From contig NZ_VSRN01000001.1 of the NCBI RefSeq assembly GCF_008369915.1, forward strand, positions 1,612,001 to 1,676,000: a stretch of 64,000 nt of DNA, in the 5' to 3' direction. The translations under genes and the position numbers were made by a program. Below the pieces are notes generated by a model, which did no database searches, was not told the origin of the DNA, and saw only the letters and a list, made by a program, of their open reading frames with translations. Each line of letters starts with the position of its first letter. The stretch's first letter is position 1. Of the stretch, positions 7,344-14,791 are shown piece by piece. This DNA comes from Dyadobacter sp. UC 10 (GTDB lineage Bacteria; Bacteroidota; Bacteroidia; Cytophagales; Spirosomataceae).

Positions 7344-9011
7344 TTATTTAATAAAAAGCTTGTCAGCGGGTATCAGCTGCTTTGTCAGCCCGGGGCCTTT
7401 ATAAAACGCGTCCAGCCAGAAACCACCGCCATTATTATAGTAATCGATGCGAATAGGATGTTTGCCGGCTTTCAATTCCACAGAGCCAGACTTCTCCTGA
7501 ACGGCATGATTTCCGTCGTTGTCAACTACTTCTTTATTGTCGATAAAAAGCTTGCTGCCGTCGTCGGACTGTGTTGAGAAAGTGTATTTTCCTGGCTTAT
7601 CAATCTGGATAAAACCTTCAAACCGCATTGCAAAGCTTTCGTTACCTGCTGTAAACAGCTTACTTACCTGCCCTTTGTCCATATTGAATTCGACGGTAAC
7701 CCAGCTCCTGCCCTTTTGTAATTTGGTAAAATCGGGCAGCTTTTTCAAATCTTTTCCGGGATAAAAAGTAGCGGTCAATCCATTCCCGGTTTTTGAATCA
7801 ACAACCCTGAAATAAGCAGTTGTACGCTGACTGGGGTTACCTTTCTCATCAAAGCTCCTCGCCTTGACAACCGTGGTCCTGTCCAATACAAATTCTTTTT
7901 CGAAAACCGGCGAAGACTGGTTCGGCTCGCTGCCATCTGTGGTGTAGCGCGTCACACCATTTTTAGCCTTTGTCTCAATTTTTACCAAAGGTTTTTTGTC
8001 AATATAGAGCCCACCTGCCTGCGCGTACAGATTTCTGTCGGGATAAATAACCGGCATTTGAACCGCTTTTTCACCCAGCCACAGATTTTCTGGTTCTTTC
8101 AAACCTTCAAAAGCGGGTTTCACCGGCCTGCCGATCCAGGCATAAGGCTGCCCGACACCCAGGGCGAAAGCGATTGTAGAAGCCAGGTCATAAGTGTAGA
8201 CCTGCTGCGCAACCTCGTAACCCTTTTTTACACCTTTGCCATAAAAAACACCGGTTATCTCGGCTTCCTGTGGCGTAGCACCCCCATGCCCGTATCCCAT
8301 TCCGCCGTGATCGGCCCAGAGAATCACGAGCGTTTTGTCCATGATCCCAGCTTCTTCAATACTCGCAAGAATTTTCCCCACCAGCGAATCCGCTTTGACA
8401 ACGGACTGATAATATTCCGCTGAACCGTGCCCGCCGTGGTGGCCCGCATGGTCTACGTGGTCGAGGTGAACGAAACCCAGTGTTGGCTTTTTTGTTTTAA
8501 TATATTTGATAAAGTCCGCGGTGGTAGAATCTTCGGTAGAGAAATGTTTGTCGTAGCTGACCGCATTCTTTTGAAATAGTCTTCCAAATCCGCCCCAGTG
8601 ATAAACGGTACCAATTTCGGCTTCGGGGCGGGCTTTATGCAACACACTGAAAATCGTCGGAAAACGACCGTCGGCCTCATTGACGATCGGAGGCAGTGTG
8701 TGATCGTCCATTTCCCAATCATTATCGATAATTCCGTGCTGCTCGGGCCCGGCACCCATGATCATCGACGCCCAGTTCTGGCTGCTCGCGGTGGTCAGAA
8801 CAGTACGCACATTCCATTTCACACTTCCCCCGGCGATCATTTTATCGATGAAGGGCGTTTCCGCTTTTTTAATACCATCGGGACTTAACCCATCGACGCC
8901 GATCACAATTACGTGCTCGATGCCTGCTGGTAATTCGCTGGCACTTTCAAAAGAAACCAATGCGAGAGAACAGGCAAAAACAGGGAGCAAAACCCGGAAC
9001 GGATTTTTCAT
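7344..9011 (-). CDS. Secreted alkaline-phosphatase-superfamily phosphodiesterase with PA14 domain
   Basis: A 555-aa exported enzyme. After a signal peptide (about 1-25) comes a type I phosphodiesterase/nucleotide pyrophosphatase domain (about 30-290) with metal ligands in IGVDGLS, the HLDHVDHAGHHGGH cluster and WADHGGMGYGHGG. A chitobiase-like beta domain (about 325-405) and a C-terminal PA14 domain (about 412-555, with YTFSTQSDDGSKLFIDN) follow, suggesting glycan or surface binding. Its position inside the phosphonate operon suggests release of phosphonates or phosphate from extracellular esters. Phosphonoacetate hydrolase belongs to the same superfamily, but I cannot assign that reaction. 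Confidence 0.85.
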   Translation of the reverse strand: MKNPFRVLLPVFACSLALVSFESASELPAGIEHVIVIGVDGLSPDGIKKAETPFIDKMIAGGSVKWNVRTVLTTASSQNWASMIMGAGPEQHGIIDNDWEMDDHTLPPIVNEADGRFPTIFSVLHKARPEAEIGTVYHWGGFGRLFQKNAVSYDKHFSTEDSTTADFIKYIKTKKPTLGFVHLDHVDHAGHHGGHGSAEYYQSVVKADSLVGKILASIEEAGIMDKTLVILWADHGGMGYGHGGATPQEAEITGVFYGKGVKKGYEVAQQVYTYDLASTIAFALGVGQPYAWIGRPVKPAFEGLKEPENLWLGEKAVQMPVIYPDRNLYAQAGGLYIDKKPLVKIETKAKNGVTRYTTDGSEPNQSSPVFEKEFVLDRTTVVKARSFDEKGNPSQRTTAYFRVVDSKTGNGLTATFYPGKDLKKLPDFTKLQKGRSWVTVEFNMDKGQVSKLFTAGNESFAMRFEGFIQIDKPGKYTFSTQSDDGSKLFIDNKEVVDNDGNHAVQEKSGSVELKAGKHPIRIDYYNNGGGFWLDAFYKGPGLTKQLIPADKLFIK

Positions 9012-9047
9012 ATCAAAAGGGTTTAGGAATAGTAGTAAGCGGATATA

Positions 9048-10181
9048 TTAATCAAGAGGCGAATAAGTCCCTCCAATCACTTCGTCGCAAAGACCGAAAG
9101 AAAGTGTCATTCCGTTGCCGCCGAGGCCGTTGATGATAGTAACACCATTTTCAGGCTTGATCACGATTTCGGTTTTTCCGTTCGTCAGCTTGGGATATAT
9201 CCCGTGCCAGGTCTGAAAAATTTTCGGCGATTTGAACCTGGCAAAAGTAGCCAGGTAATCCAGGATCATGGTATTGATAAATTCCCGGTCAAAAGGATCA
9301 AAAGTAAGTGCGTACTCGTGGGAATCGCCAACCGTGATCTCCCCTAACCCATTTTGTGAGGCCATGACATGGATTCCCCATTTCAATTGCTCGGCATATT
9401 CGCTTTCGTACCGGGCTTTCAATCCCGGCAGCGACGCAGCTGCTTTGAAACCGTGGTAATGTATGAGCGACAAACCGCCGCACAATGCCGGCCCGATCCG
9501 CCAGTTCTCTGGCTGGGCTTCCAGTCGCAGCATTTGCAGCTTGCATTTGGTGAGCGGGGCAGCGCTGAAATGCTCGGGATAAAGCGTTTCAAAATCCTGT
9601 CCGCTGCAAACAAAAATCTCATCGGCCGACCAGCTTTTTGCTCCCGAGACAGCATTTGGAAAATTGATTTCCGAAATAGCCGTATTCCAGATAAAGGTAA
9701 CACCGAGCGTTTCTTCCAGATAACCAGGTATCGCTGCGATCGCTTCCCGTGGGTCGACGATCATTTCGTCTTCTGAATAAAGAGAACCCAGCAAGCCGGT
9801 CCCATTGACAGCAGGCGATTTTTCCAGCGTGTCCGCTGCGTTCAGAAAGCTTACCGGCCTGTACGAACTCACTTCAACAAATTGCTGAATCACTTCTTTT
9901 TCGTCGTTGGAATAAGCCATATGCAGGCTTCCCGCCTCCTGCGACCAGCATTTTGCGCCAGCAAGGACCTCTTTCCAAATGCTTTTGGCATGCAGCGCTC
10001 TTTCGTAAAGCTCTCCCTCGGGCTGACCTATCGGCCATACCATTCCAAAGTTTCGGATGGAAGCGCCGACAGCTTTCGAAGATCTCTCAATTATAGTTAC
10101 CCGATAACCTCTGACAGCCAGTGCACGCGCGGTAGCAAGCCCAACAATGCCAGCCCCGATTACAATTGCAGATTTGCTCAT
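9048..10181 (-). CDS. FAD-dependent oxidoreductase, TIGR03364-type (phosphonate-associated)
   Basis: DAO-family flavoenzyme of 377 aa. The dinucleotide-binding motif is at the N terminus (VIGAGIVGLATARAL, GxGxxG at about 9-14), and the C terminus carries the second FAD contact (NGLGGNGMTLSFGL). The family I assign, TIGR03364, is known for sitting next to phosphonatase-like hydrolases of TIGR03351, and here it directly follows one (28-bp gap). The expected chemistry is oxidative removal of the amino group from an aminophosphonate, possibly an N-alkylated or hydroxylated aminoethylphosphonate. The precise substrate is an inference from context. Confidence 0.85.
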   Translation of the reverse strand: MSKSAIVIGAGIVGLATARALAVRGYRVTIIERSSKAVGASIRNFGMVWPIGQPEGELYERALHAKSIWKEVLAGAKCWSQEAGSLHMAYSNDEKEVIQQFVEVSSYRPVSFLNAADTLEKSPAVNGTGLLGSLYSEDEMIVDPREAIAAIPGYLEETLGVTFIWNTAISEINFPNAVSGAKSWSADEIFVCSGQDFETLYPEHFSAAPLTKCKLQMLRLEAQPENWRIGPALCGGLSLIHYHGFKAAASLPGLKARYESEYAEQLKWGIHVMASQNGLGEITVGDSHEYALTFDPFDREFINTMILDYLATFARFKSPKIFQTWHGIYPKLTNGKTEIVIKPENGVTIINGLGGNGMTLSFGLCDEVIGGTYSPLD

Positions 10182-10209
10182 TTGAATAAACTAACTGATT
10201 TACAACTGG

Positions 10210-10902
10210 CTACACTAAACTGTGACTTGGAGAAACGATTTTGACAACATCGGCAATATCGTCGATAATATGGGTTGCCTTATAAGGAAGTAATGCTTCC
10301 CGCGTGAATGCACCGGTAGTGACGCCGATCACGTATTTACAACCGGCATTGATGCCTTCATTAATATCCACTTCTGTATCACCTACTTTTGCAACGCAAT
10401 CCGGCGAACTGATTTGCAATTCTGCGATTATTTTATTGATCATGTCCGGATAAGGCCGCCCGTGGGGTACTTCATCACTGGCTACCAGGGTATCGATCTT
10501 ATCTTCCCAGCCCAGTCTGCCGACGATCACATTGGCTATATCTCTTGAAAAACCGGTGTTTAATGCAATTTTTATCCCCGCTGCACGCAGCGCCGCAAAA
10601 GCATCTTCCACATTTGGAAGCGGAGCGATTTCACTGGTGGTACTGTAAAAACCGATCATTTCATCCACAAACCTTTTATGAATACCGCTTATCAGCTCAG
10701 GTGTGATCTTCGATTGAACCGGCTCATGCGCTTCCAGCATCATTTTGATTGCCAGCGGCTTTTCATAACCCATTAAAGGATTGATCTTTTCAATGGCCAC
10801 GTCGTAACCCCGCGATTGCATCGCAGTTTGAAAAGCAATACCGACATAATTTCTGTCCCTGACCGTCGTACCGGCCATATCGAAAACAACTAGCTCTATC
10901 AT
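10210..10902 (-). CDS. Phosphonatase-like HAD hydrolase (TIGR03351-type)
   Basis: HAD-superfamily enzyme that probably cleaves the C-P bond of a phosphonoacetaldehyde-type substrate. I start it at the ATG at 10900-10902 (MIELVVFDMAGTTV); the open frame runs 14 codons further up without similarity to the family. Motif I is FDMAGTTV (D8), motif II Thr is in LNTGFSRD, and the late acidic motif is KVGDTEVDINEG. Lys48 in MGYEK aligns by eye with the Schiff-base Lys of PhnX (MGLLK), supporting an aldehyde substrate. It is the first gene of the operon, about 180 bp after a candidate promoter. Confidence 0.88.
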   Translation of the reverse strand: MIELVVFDMAGTTVRDRNYVGIAFQTAMQSRGYDVAIEKINPLMGYEKPLAIKMMLEAHEPVQSKITPELISGIHKRFVDEMIGFYSTTSEIAPLPNVEDAFAALRAAGIKIALNTGFSRDIANVIVGRLGWEDKIDTLVASDEVPHGRPYPDMINKIIAELQISSPDCVAKVGDTEVDINEGINAGCKYVIGVTTGAFTREALLPYKATHIIDDIADVVKIVSPSHSLV

Positions 10903-11086
10903 CGTCACTTCTGGAATAATTGGTGAAAAAACTGATTCGAACAATCAAATAGTAAAGTATTACTTAACTATCCGGACAATCGGGAAGGTAAAATCCAATA
11001 CATAGATCCAAACTAGCCCACAGAGATTAGTCTGATCAATAATCGTTTATTCGTGAGCATTAAACATTTACAACTGACTGTCCTTA

Positions 11087-11116
11087 CAAAACTAAGAAAA
11101 TCCGTTTAAATACAAA
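11087..11116 (-). promoter_or_regulatory. Candidate promoter of the phosphonate operon
   Basis: On the minus strand TTTG (11116-11113) is followed after 18 bp by TAGTTTTG (11094-11087), a full match to the Bacteroidota -7 consensus TAnnTTTG. Transcription would start near 11080, leaving a leader of about 175 nt before the phosphonatase-like gene. The site lies in the AT-rich gap between the regulator gene and the operon. Confidence 0.45.
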
Positions 11117-11178
11117 TTAAGAAAATGTTAATTTATATTTAACTTTAAGGACTAAAATTTTGCTTGTGTCAAGTCTGG

Positions 11179-11757
11179 CTACACTGATTCGTGAAAGAAG
11201 TAGATAACCAGCAGCAGCACTTCGTCGCCATCGATGCATTTGGGGTTATGCAACTCGTTGGCATCGAAAAACATGGAATCGCCCTGTCGGAGTACATATT
11301 TGTTTTTCCCGACTGTATATTCCACTGAACCCTGCAGGACATATTTGAATTCGAATGCATTGGTCTTTACCATTGGCCTCTTCGCATCTTTTTCGAGCCT
11401 GAGGAGCACCACATCGATGTGATTATCTTTGAATTGCTTGCTGAAAATCCGGTGGTAGTAATATCCTTTTGCATTTTCCTTCGTGAAGGGCTGGTAATCT
11501 TCCTTCCTGCGTATCAGCACATTCTCGCCGGGTGTTTTTGAAATAATATCATTAAAAAAAACATTCAGATCGATGTCCAAAGCTTTGATCAGCCCAAGCA
11601 TTACTGGCAGCGAAGGAATGGTGCGGCTATTTTCGATTTGGGAAACCAGGCTTTTGGTAACGCCCGCCTCGTCGGCGATTTCCTGAAGGGTGACTCCTTT
11701 GTTCTTTCTTGCCTCCTTTAATTTGTTGCTGATCTGCAAAAGAATGTCTTCCTGCAT
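11179..11757 (-). CDS. XRE-family regulator with C-terminal cupin
   Basis: A 192-aa one-component regulator. An N-terminal Cro/C1-type helix-turn-helix (about 11-65; LQEIADEAGVTKSLVSQIENSRTIPSL) is joined to a small cupin domain (about 110-185; LRQGDSMFFDANELHNP). This architecture binds a small ligand in the cupin and controls adjacent catabolic genes. It lies directly upstream of the phosphonate operon in the same direction, separated by 276 bp that contain a candidate promoter, so it is the obvious regulator of that operon. Whether it represses or activates cannot be told. No clear inverted-repeat operator was found by eye. Confidence 0.88.
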   Translation of the reverse strand: MQEDILLQISNKLKEARKNKGVTLQEIADEAGVTKSLVSQIENSRTIPSLPVMLGLIKALDIDLNVFFNDIISKTPGENVLIRRKEDYQPFTKENAKGYYYHRIFSKQFKDNHIDVVLLRLEKDAKRPMVKTNAFEFKYVLQGSVEYTVGKNKYVLRQGDSMFFDANELHNPKCIDGDEVLLLVIYFFHESV

Positions 11758-11838
11758 GCGGCTTTATAGTGAAATGAAACTGACTTAATCTCCACATAAT
11801 GATACGACCTAAATTTTACTTACCATAAAAAAGATGTC

Positions 11839-11859
11839 TCCCGGCGCTTTGCCCCGGGA
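11839..11859 (-). terminator. Probable terminator of the AhpD-like gene
   Basis: A TCCCGG/CCGGGA stem lies 12 bp beyond the stop of the AhpD-like gene. On the minus strand it is followed by a T-rich run, as expected for an intrinsic terminator. Confidence 0.5.
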
Positions 11860-11870
11860 AATCATTGAGG

Positions 11871-12311
11871 CTATTCAGGCAGTAACCGGTCCGTGATCAC
11901 GATACGGTTCCAGGCGTTGATCGTCACAATGGCCAGTATCACCAAACGGGTATAAGGCTCACCGAGCAAACTCATTGCATGATCATAAACCCTGTCACTT
12001 ACGCCGTGCTCGGCTATTTGTGTTACTTCTTCGGTCAACTCGAGTATTGCCATTTCTTCTGCTGTGTAAAGCTGAGTTTCTCTCCACACACTCAAAAGAT
12101 ATATTTTCTCTTCACTCATCCCCATTTTTCGCGCTGCTTTGGCGTGCATATGAATACAATAAGCGCAGCCATTTATTTGCGACGCGCGTATTTTGATAAG
12201 CTTATAATGCATTTTGTCCAACATGCTTTCGGCCATAAAGTTTTCAAGATGGCGCACGGTGGCATGGGTGGCAGGATCGATTTTATTGGTTGGATTTCTG
12301 GTTTTCATCAC
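11871..12311 (-). CDS. Carboxymuconolactone decarboxylase family protein (AhpD-like)
   Basis: A 146-aa helical protein of the AhpD/CMD family. The redox signature is intact: GCAYCIHMH supplies Cys49, Cys52 and His56, the CxxCxxxH core used in alkylhydroperoxidase activity, and a Glu lies further on in the helix. Members act as peroxidase partners or thiol-redox enzymes in the cytoplasm. It is a single-gene unit followed by a hairpin terminator and preceded by a 277-bp gap before the divergent Panacea gene. The physiological partner is unknown. Confidence 0.88.
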   Translation of the reverse strand: MMKTRNPTNKIDPATHATVRHLENFMAESMLDKMHYKLIKIRASQINGCAYCIHMHAKAARKMGMSEEKIYLLSVWRETQLYTAEEMAILELTEEVTQIAEHGVSDRVYDHAMSLLGEPYTRLVILAIVTINAWNRIVITDRLLPE

Positions 12312-12588
12312 ACTTTCAGACTATTGAAACAAAATCAAAATTAATTTCAAACTCAATAGATAAAGCGATCCATTTCTCAATGTTTCAGGTAGTCCAGACC
12401 TTATTATTTAATCGCGCCATTTTTATTTTTTGAAACAAATTCCGGAAGCCTGGTATCCTGGTTTAAAATCAGGAGTCGACTAGCTATCAACCGATAACGA
12501 AACTATTTTTTGGGAATATTTCGTTATATTTAGGACATTTTGAAGCCTTTTATTTTCATTTCCTTCTCACAAACTAAGAATTCCGGAC

Positions 12589-13047
12589 ATGCACGACGCA
12601 ATTAAAGTAGCTTGTTATTTCGTGAATCTGGGCATTGTCGACGACGTGCCGCTTACCAATATGAAACTGCAAAAGGTGCTTTACCTCGCCAACGGAATGC
12701 ATCTGGCACTTACTGAAAAGCCATTGCTGTCTGACGACATTCAGGCGTGGCGATACGGACCTGTTATACCGTCTGTTTACAATACATTTAAAGGCTGGGC
12801 CGACAAGCCGATCACCGCCCCCCAACCGTCAGGCGACCTGAACCTGGACGCCAATACGCAATCAATCCTGCTCGACGTGTGGAACATCACGAAAAGTGTA
12901 GACGGCATTAAGCTCGCCAACTGGACACATTTGCCGGGTTCTCCATGGGACGAAGCGGTAAAACGTGCACTGAACACAACGATCAGCCCGGACCTGACAA
13001 AACAATATTTCAAAGAATCTTTTAATATCTCAACTCAGGAAGCTTAA
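12589..13047 (+). CDS. Panacea-domain (DUF4065) protein, candidate antitoxin
   Basis: A 152-aa protein of the SocA/DUF4065 (Panacea) family. The signature strand is clear: NMKLQKVLYLANGMHLALTEKPLLSDDIQAWRYGPVIPSVYNTFK, where LTNMKLQKLLY-type and WxYGPV-type motifs define the family. Panacea proteins are promiscuous antitoxins paired with unrelated toxins, or adaptors for proteolysis. The next gene in the same direction encodes a two-helix membrane protein after a gap of 21-51 bp depending on its start, which fits a toxin-antitoxin layout. A housekeeping role cannot be excluded. Confidence 0.82.
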   Translation: MHDAIKVACYFVNLGIVDDVPLTNMKLQKVLYLANGMHLALTEKPLLSDDIQAWRYGPVIPSVYNTFKGWADKPITAPQPSGDLNLDANTQSILLDVWNITKSVDGIKLANWTHLPGSPWDEAVKRALNTTISPDLTKQYFKESFNISTQEA

Positions 13048-13098
13048 TCCGGCGCCGGAAAATCAGAGTTGTCGCCAGTAAAGAAAGCCCGCACCACG

Positions 13099-13554
13099 AT
13101 GCCATCTACAAATATTGTCCAGCATGTAGCCGACGTCATTAACAGCCAGTCTGACATCCCGGACCAGATTACTGCTGACACGCAGGCTTTCGTATCCCGC
13201 GATCCAAAAAATACAGCGGGCTATGCGGAGGAAAAAAACCGGGCTGAGCTGGAAAGCTACCGGCAGGATACCAAGGAACGGAAAAAATATGCCGAACTAA
13301 TTTTCTGGATGGTCGCGCTGTGGCTGGGCGGAATATTCCTGATTATATTAATGGTAGGATTCAGGACGATCAATATTCACACCACTTCCCTGATGCCTCC
13401 TTTTCAGGTCACTCGATCTGAATTTAATCTGGAATTTACGCTTTCCAACGAGGTGACGATAGCCCTGATCACAACAACAACCATCAACGTGGCCGCTTTT
13501 TTTCTGGCAGTTACCAAATACCTGTTTCCCAATCGCGGAAGGGGAAATGACTGA
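13099..13554 (+). CDS. Two-helix membrane protein next to Panacea gene
   Basis: No recognised family. With the ATG at 13099 the protein has 151 aa: a charged, probably coiled N-terminal half (AEEKNRAELESYRQDTKERKKY), one membrane helix (about 72-92, FWMVALWLGGIFLIILMVGF), a polar segment and a second helix (about 120-142). A TTG at 13069 would add 10 residues. The C terminus is short and polar. It lies just after the Panacea-domain gene, and membrane-active proteins are among the known partners of Panacea antitoxins. A toxin role is inference only. Confidence 0.65.
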   Translation: MPSTNIVQHVADVINSQSDIPDQITADTQAFVSRDPKNTAGYAEEKNRAELESYRQDTKERKKYAELIFWMVALWLGGIFLIILMVGFRTINIHTTSLMPPFQVTRSEFNLEFTLSNEVTIALITTTTINVAAFFLAVTKYLFPNRGRGND

Positions 13555-13615
13555 TTTAGGGGGCACCGTCGGGATTCATAATAGAGAATACCCACGAAGA
13601 GCAGATACGCAAGCG

Positions 13616-13740
13616 TTGTTGGTGACAACACCAACTGCGGCTGGAAGGCAATGGCAATTGCGCAAATGTTGTTGGTGACAACACCAACAAGGGTGGAAAC
13701 ACTAACCGATGCTGGCCCTTGTTGGTGACAACACCAACAA
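13616..13740. repeat. Hairpin repeat array B (three copies)
   Basis: Copies at 13616-13635, 13669-13690 and 13719-13740 carry the same TTGTTGGTG / ACAA / CACCAACAA hairpin as array A; the first lacks the last two bases. Degenerate half units (ACACTAACC, ACACCAACAAGG) lie at about 13700 and 13749. Spacers are 33 and 28 bp and unrelated in sequence. Confidence 0.9.
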
Positions 13741-13771
13741 TGGCGGAAACACCAACAAGGGCCGGAAGGCC

Positions 13772-13802
13772 AAAATCAATTGCCCCGGACTTCAGTCCGG
13801 GG
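13772..13802. repeat. REP-like palindrome ending array B
   Basis: The tag AAAATCAATTG leads into a perfect 9-bp stem, CCCCGGACT, loop TC, AGTCCGGGG (13783-13802). It matches the element that closes array A in both tag and position, and shares the GACTTCAGTC core with the inverted pair near 54.6 kb. Confidence 0.75.
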
Positions 13803-13812
13803 AGAACAAAAA

Positions 13813-14184
13813 TCAATATCTTTTTAATCCGGGATCATAAAAGCTCTTCCAGGTTTCAATGGCTTCTTCCACTGTTTCCGGGGGTGATTGCAGATATGCT
13901 TTTACTTTCCCGAGGTTTTCGGAATTCGATTCCTTCACTGCGTATTTTACCAGATTAACCAGCAGGCCGTCGATTATACTGGTGCTAGCATGCGCATTTT
14001 TATCGTATTTCTTATACCATTCTTCATTCAGGAACACATATCCCGAATACCTGTACACGTCGGAAAAACCGAATGCATCGATCACGACCGGCTCGGTTGG
14101 TTGTTCCTTATCTAACTCTTTATCGCTGAAATTTTCTCGTCCGTCGCCCAGGAGGCCGATGAATCTGTAAGTTTTTACGGTCAT
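13813..14184 (-). CDS. Hypothetical protein (123 aa)
   Basis: No family recognised. The protein is acidic, soluble and lacks signal peptide or membrane segments. Tyr-rich patches (FGFSDVYRYSGYVFLNEEWYKKY) lie in the middle and a helical C-terminal half ends in ETWKSFYDPGLKRY. The stop lies 11 bp from the REP-like palindrome, so the repeat array forms the 3' flank of both this gene and the membrane-protein gene converging on it. The frame is clean over its full length with typical codon use. Confidence 0.7.
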   Translation of the reverse strand: MTVKTYRFIGLLGDGRENFSDKELDKEQPTEPVVIDAFGFSDVYRYSGYVFLNEEWYKKYDKNAHASTSIIDGLLVNLVKYAVKESNSENLGKVKAYLQSPPETVEEAIETWKSFYDPGLKRY

Positions 14185-14255
14185 TTATTTATAAAAAGAT
14201 TGATTTGACAGTGAGGAAAATTATCATGCCGCAAACCTGGCGCTTTTGTTTGGTT

Positions 14256-14263
14256 AACTTTGC
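14256..14263 (+). promoter_or_regulatory. Candidate -7 box for the 14284 gene
   Basis: TAACTTTG matches the Bacteroidota -7 consensus and lies 20 bp upstream of the ATG at 14284. It overlaps the alternative TTG start at 14260, which argues for the ATG. No clear -33 TTTG partner is visible. Confidence 0.35.
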
Positions 14264-14283
14264 GGTTTAGCAACTATTTCCCG

Positions 14284-14784
14284 ATGATACGCATTTCAAC
14301 GCTTCCTCTGATCGAAAACCTCGAACAATTTTATGCAGCGAAACTCATTTTGCTGGTCGACGCATTGCTGGTGGGCGACGCCCCCCGCAGCATGAGGGAA
14401 CATATCAAGAATCATTACGGCGGATTTATACACGACAAGAAAACTTACATCCCAATCACATTAACGGGTAACCCGGAAAGCCTGATCGCAAATGCCGGGA
14501 AGCCCATTCACTTCAAATTTGACCACGGCTTTGAGAATCATTATCAGTTCGACGGTAACATCGACGCGGCGATCTGGCATAAAAAGTTGTACGACATGTC
14601 TGCCTTTATCGGCGCCTCAGCTGTGAATTTCGAGCGGGAAGAAACATTCATTATAGAGCGATATATAACTGGGTTCCAACCATATATTGATCTCGACCCT
14701 GTTAAAAGCCTTTTAACACTTCCGAAATCAACCGCTTCCATAGGAACCCGGCCAATGCTTGGATTAAAGCCGGTTCGCAAATAG
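14284..14784 (+). CDS. Hypothetical protein (166 aa)
   Basis: No family recognised. The predicted protein is soluble and mixed alpha/beta without signal peptide. The N-terminal helix (ENLEQFYAAKLILLVDALLVGD) is followed by a stretch rich in beta-prone residues (YIPITLTGNPESLI, KPIHFKFDHGFENHYQF). The ATG at 14284 is chosen over a TTG at 14260 because the latter falls inside a likely promoter box. Its stop lies 7 bp from the stop of the converging SGNH-hydrolase gene. Function unknown. Confidence 0.65.
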   Translation: MIRISTLPLIENLEQFYAAKLILLVDALLVGDAPRSMREHIKNHYGGFIHDKKTYIPITLTGNPESLIANAGKPIHFKFDHGFENHYQFDGNIDAAIWHKKLYDMSAFIGASAVNFEREETFIIERYITGFQPYIDLDPVKSLLTLPKSTASIGTRPMLGLKPVRK

Positions 14785-14791
14785 CATCACG

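Noticed and set aside
3750-13740. CRISPR array
   Set aside because: Repeats are only 20-22 bp with an internal dyad, there are two or three copies per site, spacers are irregular, and no cas gene is in the window.
13556-13816. Open frame of 86 codons on the minus strand over array B
   Set aside because: It is a translation of the same hairpin repeats, with no protein-like sequence.
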